Origin: Cytospora piceicola
Lineage: Eukaryota; Ascomycota; Sordariomycetes; Diaporthales; Cytosporaceae
Length of the DNA stretch: 64,000 nucleotides
Assembly (NCBI GenBank): GCA_023375675.1
Contig: JALQBC010000046.1
Location: forward strand, 124,001-188,000
Direction of reading: 5' to 3'
Shown here: piece by piece, positions 34,501 to 43,205 of the stretch
Layout of the letters: every line of letters begins with the position of its first letter
Position numbering within the stretch: the first letter of the stretch is position 1
Made by a program: the position numbers and the translations under genes
The notes under the pieces: model-generated
What the model was told of the DNA's origin: nothing
Database searches by the model: none
The model's input: only the letters and a program-made list of their open reading frames with translations

Positions 34501-35144
34501 TTGTCTCGGCATCGCAAGCCCAGTACAGCAAGGGGGAATGGAAGAACCATGACTGATTGGTAAGGCCGTTGATGACATGGAAGGTATCCCTCTCTTGCCG
34601 CGAGAGGTCTACATGCGGATCCAACGATTCGATGCTGTTCGTCGGTTGCCGAGGGTTAAAGTCGGTGGTCTCGCCCAATATCTCATCCTGCAGCTCCAGA
34701 GCACCTAGTAACACCTCGCGGTCGAGAGCCTTCATGTAGCTCCCGTGGACCCAGATGGTGCGCATAATGACATCGGGCTCGACGACATGTTTCCCGGCAC
34801 CAAGGGGTTGCGCGTCGGTCCAGACATGACGAGGGAGGTTGGGGGCAGCGATGGTGTAGTCGGTGGTGTAGAGGAAGGGGAATGGATATATGAGGATTCC
34901 GGCAACGGCCACGGAGATGAGGAGTGTTGTGAGGACATGTCGAGCTGCGTATCTCCCGTAGCGAGTCAAGGCATGTCGTAGAGGGTGAGTCGGCGGTAAT
35001 ATGGGGGCCTCAGTCGTCCTTTTTGATCCAGAATATTAATTCATTTGCTCTTGATGTCTTGATAACAAACACTTCACTGATGTAGATATATAAGAATGGA
35101 GAGAAAACCTACCCTCGGAACGGATACAGGAGATACCAAATCAT
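31591..35144 (-). CDS. scp1: SCAP homologue: sterol-sensing domain plus WD40 repeats (SREBP pathway)
   Basis: Exons 35144-35113 (32 nt), 35018-32626 and 32549-31591 give 1127 aa. The small first exon encodes MIWYLLYPFRG and joins to TTEAPILPPTHPLR; that start is typical of fungal SCAP proteins, whereas the main exon has no suitable ATG. A first membrane helix (VLTTLLISVAVAGILIYPFP) and a lumenal loop of ~200 residues precede a multi-helix sterol-sensing domain, about residues 290-450 (IIVLSLAYWLTITYFLLSLS, AAMSLENIFRLINSVIL). Another helix lies near residue 640. The C-terminal half has WD40-type repeats (LDRKIRVWNLRYDF, WLALLSTGHVLLWNMNEQEW). SCAP escorts the SREBP transcription factor from ER to Golgi in response to sterol and oxygen. 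That role is inferred by family; the SREBP gene is not in the window. Confidence 0.88.
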
Positions 35145-37991
35145 CACCAGTAGATTAACCGAGGAAACCCAGGCCTTAAGCTGGCAACGACAGAAGGAGG
35201 AAGATGAGATGGTGAACACTTCATGCTTGGCACCAATATGGTAAGAACAAAGTCGACAAGATGGAGATCCACCCGAGAATGCTTGTCCAAAATATGACTG
35301 GGTTAGGAAACTGGGCGGGTACTGTGTACCTAGCCTGTTAGCTCTCACAATGGGGCGGGCGTTGAGAAGCCCAGAAGGTGTTCGGATATTCCGCCACACG
35401 CAAAGGACGAAATGTTGAGTCGTCCCGTCCACCAGTCCAACCAGCAGGACAGACGGTCGTGGGGCTCCCGGGAAATGCGGGAGCGAGTTTTGAGTCTGTA
35501 GCTGGATGCCGATATGGGAGAGGAGGAAAAAAGAATCGGTATGCCGCTCGGAGAAAAAGCACACTCTGACTGGGCCTGGTGATGGCGGAAGGAAGTTCCC
35601 AGGACAGTGAGAGGCCGAAGGCGAGGGAAAGATTCCGCGGCCAATGGCTACCGGGGATGAAGCATGAGGAAAGTGCACTAAATCGGCAGGGTGGAGTATG
35701 CAAGGCTGCGGTCTGCGTCCCAAACAGCCCAGAGGTTGTCCCGCTGTGGAACTGGCTCGAGACAGTCTGCGTGTCTAACAGGTCGAGAAACTGTGACGCT
35801 CTCACGGGCGACTCGGCTTCGTGGTGCAACTCGAGAAGTTGCGGATAATGCAGGATCCCAAGTTCAAGCGTCGGCGGGCGGCGGATGGTTCCAGGTCCAG
35901 GTCTTGGTCCACTGATAATGATGGAATAGTGACACACGGGGCTTGTAGGCAGAGAGCTGGTACTAGAGGCGGTACTATCACGCACGTATCGCTGCAGTGG
36001 GTGGCTAGTAGAGCTCCAAAGCCCAAGCCGGGATGCAGGCGGGTGGGCTCCCGGCGTTACGTACTGCCAATGATGTACTAGCCGGATCCTAGAGCTTGCT
36101 TTGATCAGCCTCCGGATAGATGCCAACTGCCTCTATTTTGCAAGGGTGAAGAAGCAGCCCTTGGGGGCCAAAGGGGATGGGGGCAACGTACCATACCTAG
36201 GTACTATGTATATGTAATGTAACATGTGGCTATTCCGAATCAGTATCCAGCTTTGCCCATCTCGGAGTGGCAGTGGGAAAAAGAAAGGGTTGACCTTGGC
36301 AGCAGGCGCAGACGTGGGACCAGCTTTCTCCAAGCTTTCAAGGTTTGGTGATGAATGGCAAGCTGCAACGTGGAAGCTGAAAACCGCACCACACGTAGTA
36401 CTGTACCTAGGCAGCTAGCCAGCTAGGGCAGCTAGGTATGTATGTACTTTGGTGTGGTGAAATACACTAGACAGAATAGAACAATAAGAGAATGGGAAGG
36501 TCATGCGAGATGGGCGATCACCCTCGGTTTATCCGACCCAGAAGTATGTATGGGCATCATAGGGTGGCAATGACGAGGAACAAAGCTGGCCTAGATATAC
36601 TTACTTACTTAAGTAAGTACCCAGGTAATGTGAGTAGATAGCATAGAAAGAAGGGAGGTGTTTCCAGATCTCTGATGGTAACAGCTGGGCACCCGTTGCT
36701 GAGGGCAATGGTGTAAGTATGCCAGTGCACGAACACATCATCTTCATCAGGAACCTTCAACCGATCGACGGGGCCGGCCGTCAGGGAGATGTCGCCTCCT
36801 TCCTGCTGCGCTACGGTGCCATGGTCCCTCCTTGGATAGCCGACGTCCATGGATGCCAGTGCCTGATATGACTGGTGATGGCCACTATCCATGGTCGGCA
36901 TGGTGCTAAGCCGAGGATTCAGCAAGCAGGGGGGCTTCTTGGTCGGCATGGCAAGGAGACGGAGACAATAGATGACGGAACATTGTTTAAACATTGAAAC
37001 ATCGAAATAGAGATGGATAGTGGAAACAAGACATTGGAATTATGGTTGGTTGGCTGATGGATTGATTGATTGGTTGCTTGGTGTAGACTACACCGGCGAC
37101 ATAGCATAGATGCGGGAAATTTTCAAAGTCAATAATGGTATACGGGATAGGTGGTAAGTAGGCTCTTCTTATATGCCCAATGTTTCAACTATCACATCTA
37201 AGGTACTTGGTATGTACTATGTATAGTCATAATACTGTCATACATAGCATCTATAGTCCTATACCTTGCCTTCCCTCAAACATCACAACCTTGGAAGTTA
37301 CAGGTTATAATAACTCGCAGGGACGCGGTAGAAATATCAGGCCACTTCTGGGGTGCAATCGGATGATTTCGCCGTCACCTAGCGATTCAGGACGCTGATG
37401 CCCCGCGTTGCAACGCCCCCGCTACCAATGATAAAACGTACATAACCAGATGAACCTCCTAGGCGTTATGACCCCTATGTCAATCAACGGCCCTGAGTGG
37501 GTCGCTACGTCCCGCTGCATAGCACTGGAGACACCCTAACAGCCAGAACAGCCTGAGACCACTCGGACCCTCTCTGCCTCTCCAAGCCTTCTGAACCACC
37601 CTACTACCCTACTACCCTCCATCCCGCATTCCAGCCGTCCGCGGGTAAGGCTTAGTATAACGGTTACTATATTAACTTCTTCGGAAGAAGATGCCTTGTG
37701 AGATAAGGTTTTGTTCGCTTCTCTGTTCGCGCTCCGCCATTGGAAGAAAGGACCGCACGTACATAAAACAGAGACCCCCCCCAGTCAAAACTGGTCCTGC
37801 CAAGTTCCTATGAAATGCCCCCACAAAAATACGCCATCTCCTCTCGCGCATGTTCACAGCTTCAGATCCATCTTGATTGACAAACAAGAGGAGCCCCAAG
37901 GCCGCATTGAGTGATACGGTGTCGGGCGGCTTTTCGCTTTCTTCCTATCGCAGGCTGGTTTCAAGGCCCTACGTAGAGCGAGCGGGTGGAA
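35145..37991. other. Intergenic region with several palindrome-family motifs
   Basis: No protein gene is supportable. Short palindromes occur at 36194-36203 (TACCTAGGTA), 36404-36438 (imperfect, TACCTAGG...GCTAGGTA ends) and 36602-36619 (perfect 18-bp, core ACTTAAGT). The first few hundred bases are the SCAP promoter. Near 37075-37200 the sequence turns AT-rich. Confidence 0.5.
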
Positions 37992-38606
37992 TTATGTTGA
38001 GCGTGTGACCTGGGACAGATGCAATGTCCTGTCTATGGCGAGCATCCCGTCTTCCTTTTCCGCTGGGAGGAACTGCCCTTGGTTCCTGTCTCCAGGTGTG
38101 GCTTTTGGTAAGGACTGCAGGCGCTGTGATATTCGAACAGTCAGGTCGGCTAACTTGGCTGTCCAGGAGCCCAGGTCCTCGTCGGCTGCAGTGGGATCTG
38201 ATATGACATTGTATCCATCTTCGACTCTCGGACCCACAGCGCCCGACTTCCTGTTGGACTCTTTGTTGCCATACAGACCCAAGTCAGCTGGTCTGGGAGT
38301 CCGTGTTGGAGGCGTGTGGAGTGCATTATCAGATATGGCTGCGTGCAGAGGTTTTAGGGTCGCCCAGTGCGAGTCCTGTGGATCTGGGTGTTGAGGAGGA
38401 TGCCGAGTGGCCCTCCAGCTCAATTCCTGTCATGCCGAAGTCCATTGCATAGCGAGCTGACATCTGGACCGTGATGGCGGACTTCGAACCGCACTCCAGA
38501 CCACTCCGTTGACAGAGGCGGCATACTCCGTCCATATCATTACTGCCGCAAACGCACTCCGTCTTGCCGTGGTCGCACTTGTCGCATGCTCCCCTGTGTT
38601 GCACCT
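37992..38606 (-). pseudogene. Truncated Zn2Cys6 transcription-factor gene
   Basis: On the minus strand, frame 38604-38329 carries a binuclear zinc-cluster: GACDKCDHGKTECVC then GVCRLCQRSGLECG, matching the C-x2-C-x6-C ... C-x2-C-x6-C pattern of fungal regulators. The codon just before this frame is a stop and no in-frame ATG precedes the cluster, although an upstream exon ending at the nearby TAG is possible. The similarity then continues in a second frame (38423-37992: SWTAKLADLTVRISQRLQSL, DGMLAIDRTLHLSQ) that resembles the region after the zinc cluster in cluster-type regulators. No GT donor explains the change of frame. The frame ends at 37992, far short of a normal ~400-residue protein. 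I read this as a decayed, shortened gene. It shares its strand with the broken MFS gene upstream. Confidence 0.6.
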
Positions 38607-39324
38607 AGCATGACGGCTCGACGTGGAGCATTATCCACAGCGACTGGACTGCTGGTCAGGGTCACCAGCCCGATAGACCTAAGTACTGTGTATAGGGACG
38701 GATATTGGACCTGTTGGTTACATATATAACGTTGGTTGAGGACTGTCCCCGCTTAAAATGGCATTGCAATAGGGAGGGGAGCTCAGGGGACGACGAGAAT
38801 GAGCTGCTCGGCTTCAGTAGCCGACCGGGTGCATCCGGAGATTCGACCACATTGTGGTGATGAACATATCCGATTGGCCAGATCAGCTCCCAACACCTGA
38901 TGTTCTTGTTGGGAGACTATATCGCAGACTTGTCAGTTTACATCCCCCTCCCCTTCGGATATACGGTACACATTGCATCTTAACTGCAAGGATTTCGATC
39001 ACTCGTTCCATCTCGGTCCTCTTCATGTCCTCGGCCATCTCTCCGCCTCCCTATATTGCAAGAAAACCAACCTCTCTACTACCCGAAGCACTTGACTTTG
39101 ACATGAGCCCGGGTACTCACATCAGTGCAGCGTGGAGCGAGTATGCAACCATTGAGGGCACAAACCCAGTCTAACTAACCTCCAGATTCTTCACGCGAAA
39201 GATCGGTGCCGAGGGGTCCATAAGCGTCACTGTTCACTGGCCATAATGGCTTACTCGGCGGTTATCGACTTTCCGCCTCAGTATCGATGCCTTCCTTTCT
39301 CATCTTCAAGATCAAACTCCGTCT
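38607..39324. other. Spacer between the two pseudogenes
   Basis: No intact gene. Short frames on both strands (for example 38854-39174 plus) have no recognised similarity. It may hold further decayed sequence of the same former cluster. Confidence 0.4.
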
Positions 39325-40312
39325 CTAGGTCGGTCCGCAGCACAGTTCCCTTGGCCATAGAGTCAGCAGCAGCCCCACCGCCGCGAAGGCAATGCTGACA
39401 AGCCAAACCGTGCGCAGCGCGTGTGTCCAATACGTCAATCACCTGCTCGTGTGTCTAACGCGAAGTTGTTGACTAGAGTAGCTGTGACAAAACTATAAGA
39501 CCGCCCGTCACTCAGACTCTGTCTAACATTGGCATCTGAAATCCGGTACGATTGGGCAGCGTGACGTGCTTTAAATACAGAAGCAGGCACATAGAGGGGG
39601 GCTGGGGGCCCGCAACGCCCCAGATTGCGCCGTAGGACGCACAAACGTGAAGGTCGCCGTCGCCTAGTCCACATCATTTCCTGGCAGGTCGGCTTGCACT
39701 GATGACAGTTTTGTTAGTATTATGAGCCCGAAACCAATAGCGGATATCACTTGCACATTCACCCACTCGACCTCGGAGGTGTGGCTGTTGAACTGCGCGA
39801 ACGAGCCGGCCCAAGCGTCACGAAGGCAAAGGCGATGAGATACAGAGGCTTGTACCGGCCGGTATTCGAGAGAATGATGCCGCCAATGACGCTGAATGGG
39901 ACCTCGACCAGTACTGTCAGCAACAGCCAAACACCCAGCTTTGTCGTTGATGCGCCCAAGACAGCCTAAATATACAGGCAGGAAATATAAACTCCAGTAC
40001 ATCAGTATGAAGCTGAAAATGCCATGGGAAGGCCGGAAGCTGCTGTGTGCTTCTTAAGGAGAATTTCCTCCGGCATGGGTCTTAAACTAGGGCGCTGTCT
40101 CGTTAGAGTGGAAGAGGATTAGACCGGCAGTACCCAGGACAACAGGGACGACAACGTGCCGGCATCGAGCTCATGTACAATGGAGGGCAGAGCCGTCGAG
40201 GTGACGCTGGACTTAATAGCAATAAGCATAGACATAACACATAGTGCAGGGATGATGGCCGAGGAAAGCATCAGCCTTTAGTACCGGGGGCGGTTGTGTC
40301 CGAGTTCTCCAT
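39325..40312 (-). pseudogene. MFS transporter (DHA14/Tri12-like) with stops, frameshifts and an internal deletion
   Basis: Pieces of a 14-helix drug:H+ antiporter-type transporter are spread over all three minus-strand frames. From 40312: a start followed by an in-frame stop at codon 14, then a first-helix remnant (SSVTSTALPSIVHELDAG). The sequence then jumps to the middle of the transporter (SFRPSHGIFSFILMYWSLYF, then WLLLTVLVEVPFSVIGGIIL, TGRYKPLYLIAFAFVTLG, VQVISAIGFGLIILTKLSSV). The last helix (VWLVSIAFAAVGLLLTLW) ends with a stop at 39325-39327. Helices 2 to about 7 are missing, so a large deletion lies inside the gene, besides several stops and frame changes. Such transporters often sit beside a Zn2Cys6 regulator in secondary-metabolite clusters, as the relic downstream does here. 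Confidence 0.78.
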
Positions 40313-40751
40313 GTTTTCATCGCTTTTGAGGAACTAGATTGGGACTGGCCATAGAATCGTTTGAATTTTCCATCGTCTTCCCCCCCTATAAAAAGGTTTG
40401 AAACCCAGAAGTTTGATGATATTAGAATAGTAAGCGTTTACTTCCTACAATTGATCAAGTCAAGTACGGGAGGAACCCGTCTGACTTCATGTTTGTCATG
40501 AACAAGAGTCCCAGAGTTTTGTATGCCTGAGACATGCGGGTGCTTCTATGATGGGCGAACCTGGAGACAGGCTACGGCAACTTTCCTCTTCAGGCGAGTC
40601 ACCGTCTCCATGGCCGCTGCTTACGTACTCACGGTCCGCTACGGAGCGGTTACGGATCCTTCCACACTCGGCTCTTTTCGGCTGCACTGCCCGTTTGAAC
40701 GACGACATCTTACCCGCAAGGCTGACCTTGACTGACCTGTGCCAGCCACCC
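40313..40751. promoter_or_regulatory. Region between the MFS relic and the JmjC gene
   Basis: Probable promoter and leader of the JmjC gene. The JmjC reading frame is open upstream to 40548 with an ATG there, so a longer N-terminus of 68 extra residues cannot be excluded, but that part is Ser/Arg-rich without conserved features. Confidence 0.4.
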
Positions 40752-42198
40752 ATGGAGCAATCATCAACCGCCGATCCTCTGGCGGAGCTGATTACGACCT
40801 ACAATGAACTGAACAGCCCTATCATCGAGGAGCTGGATGGAGAACCCAGCCCGCTCGAGTTCATGAGATATGTGTCCAGGAATACCCCCTTCGTGGTGAG
40901 AAACGCCGCCGCTACCTGGTCTGCCACCAAGACGTGGAATGCCCAATATCTGAAGGATTCCCTGCGAGACCAAACCGTCAATGTCGCAGTAACTCCAAAA
41001 GGGTTTGTGGACCTTCTTCTTATCTTTTTTATAGACGCATATTCTGTCACCAAAGCTCCATCATACATGGTTTTCTCTTCCATGTCATCTACCCGTTCTA
41101 ATTCCTATTCTGTTTAATCAGAAATGCCGATGCTCCCACAAGGCATGAGAATGGCGAGCTCGTCTTCGCAAAACCTTGGGAAGAAGACCAGGCCTTCCCC
41201 GAATTTCTTGATTACGTGAGGCGTCAGGAAACAGATGCATCCTTTCCCAAAGGCTCTGAGATCAGATACGCCCAGACTCGTAAGCACGAGCCAGACCCGA
41301 CTTTCTCCCTTCCTCACAAGACTGCCGGTGGGCACCTTGTCTCATATGCGTTCAACTTTAGAAAATGACAACCTTCGTCACGAGTACGTTTCTCTTTTCA
41401 GCCAAGTCCAGCGAGATATCCCGTTTGCTCGGATTGCACTTGAGAAAGAGCCCGAGGCCATCAACATGTGGTAAGTACCCAACGGGAAACCCCAGAAAGA
41501 CTGGCATAGATTTTGGTATCTCGGCTTACCTGGGCACACAACCAAAGGATCGGCAATTCCCACTCCGTAACAGCCCTTCACAAGGACAACTACGAGAACA
41601 TCTACGTGCAGATCCAGGGTCAGAAACACTTTGTGTTATTACCCCCTCACTGTTATCCCTGCGTCAACGAGAAGCCACTGCGGCCGGGCACGTATGCCCG
41701 AATGGGCGGCAGTGATGGGCTGGGGTTGGTAATGGATGCTGGCGAGGGAGGTCAGGAGGAGTCTGAGTCTGTCCCCTTTGCTACCTGGGACCCAGACTCC
41801 CCTGAAGACAACGCAACACCATACTCGAGACTGGCCGAGCCGATGCGAGTTACGCTGGATCAAGGCGATATGCTTTACCTGCCAGCCATGTGGTAAGATG
41901 CTCTCCCTCCACCCCCAAAGCGTTCCTCCTGTTTTGTGCTGTCCATCTGTATATTGCTCGGTATGCCCGAAGCAGCTAGATCTGACCCAGGTGACGCATT
42001 AGGTACCACAAAGTGTCTCAATCGTGCTCAGAGGAGGGTATCTGTGTTGCTGTTAATTACTGGTGAGTATCCCTTGTCTTGACATTCTTCTTTTATTGAA
42101 CATGTTGCAGGTACGACATGGAGTTCAGCGGTCCGCTCTTCCCACTGACCTCTTTCGTGAGGTCTGTGAGTCTACAAGACGGCAGTCTATCGGGATGA
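40752..42198 (+). CDS. JmjC-domain (cupin-like) 2-oxoglutarate oxygenase, JMJD7-like
   Basis: Predicted Fe(II)/2-oxoglutarate-dependent hydroxylase. Six exons: 40752-41002, 41122-41279, 41362-41469, 41548-41892, 42003-42062 and 42111-42198. The donor of intron 4 directly follows 41470 if the partial codon TG is counted in exon 3. All junctions restore one continuous frame of about 336 aa. The N-terminal part carries LEFMRYVSRNTPFVVRNAAA, typical of JMJD7-type proteins. The metal-binding HxD is in SVTALHKDNYENIYVQIQGQ, the 2-oxoglutarate-binding Lys probably in GQKHFVLLPP, and the distal His in LYLPAMWYHKVSQSC. The protein ends shortly after VAVNYWYDMEFSGPL. Human JMJD7 hydroxylates DRG GTPases; whether this protein does so is inference. 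It appears intact although it borders two pseudogenes. Confidence 0.83.
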
Positions 42199-43205
42199 AC
42201 ATGCGGAAACCGAGGCCGTAAAGAAATGTGAGAGAAGATACTGCAAAAGTTGATAGTATCGTAGTGTCTGAGACGTTACAATACACTCTGCTCTCACAAC
42301 AGCTATGGGGTTTCACGGTGTATCACAAGGCCACATATCAAGGTCACTCATTTCTAGACGCGGCTGTTAACCGCATCGTTGAGCTAGAGAAATTCACCAA
42401 AGGTTTTTCATACCGACCCAAAATTACTGACTTTAAGGGATATTAGTGTCAACCATCCATTTCATCTATAAGTTAGCCAGCTCCCCCCCCCCCCCGCCTT
42501 AACCCCAGCCAATATACCATGAACTGCTTTCCTTCTCCTCACGCATGACCCAGTTGCACAGATGTCTTGGAAGAACTTCCTTGCTGCCACTGCCACAGCC
42601 CGTAGGGCTTTGCTGGGTGTTGAAGGAGAGGACTGGGCGCTGGTGGGGAAGGGGCTAACCCAGGAACTCCCAGGTAGGCGGGAGGGAGCCAATGGTTTCG
42701 TATGTACTAGTAGTGAATACTTCATATAGGACGAACCTCTTGAATAAAACAGCAATTCAATGTTATATATACCTACCTAGGTACCTAGGTAGGTATATAC
42801 ATACTGAAAAGGGGGCTTGGCATTGGTTGGCCAGCTGAAATGCAGCTGCTTCCGGCTGCGACAGTGGGGACGGGATGACCCGCCGTCATGCAGGCGCCAG
42901 GGGTAAGCTTAACCAGTCGGCTGTGGGCCCGGGCCCCTCCTTACTGCCTCTCCTCTGTCACCTACTCGTGGCCCAGTGCATCATCGTCGCTTTGCTCCTC
43001 CTCGACAGCTGTCCTGTGATGTTAACGACCAAAACAACAACGACAACAATGGCATTAATATCTACTAATCTTTGCTTCGACGTCATATGATCCTTGTACA
43101 ATTTCCTCTCGCCAGTACAACATCAAACCTCGAAACAGCTTCTGACCTCCTCTTCTCTATGCACACCCTTTTTGGTTGCCCAACGACACCAATACCAACG
43201 ACAAG
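42199..43205. other. Intergenic region with a perfect 34-bp palindrome and a C-run
   Basis: Includes a poly-C run at about 42483-42496 and a perfect palindrome at 42766-42799 with half-site TATATACCTACCTAGGT. A 72-codon frame at 42228-42446 (LWGFTVYHKATYQGH) faintly resembles a conserved fungal motif but has no supporting structure. The right part is the RCY1 promoter and leader. Confidence 0.55.
42766..42799. repeat. Perfect 34-bp palindrome of the TACCTAGGTA family
   Basis: The half-site TATATACCTACCTAGGT is followed directly by its exact reverse complement with no spacer. It is the largest and cleanest member of the dispersed palindrome family in this window, and lies between the JmjC and RCY1 genes. 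Confidence 0.85.

Noticed and set aside
42228..42446. 72-codon plus-strand frame with LWGFTVYHKATYQGH
   Set aside because: Faintly similar to a fungal motif I half recognise, but short, directly downstream of the JmjC gene, and with no start or splice support. Possibly a relic; not enough to call.
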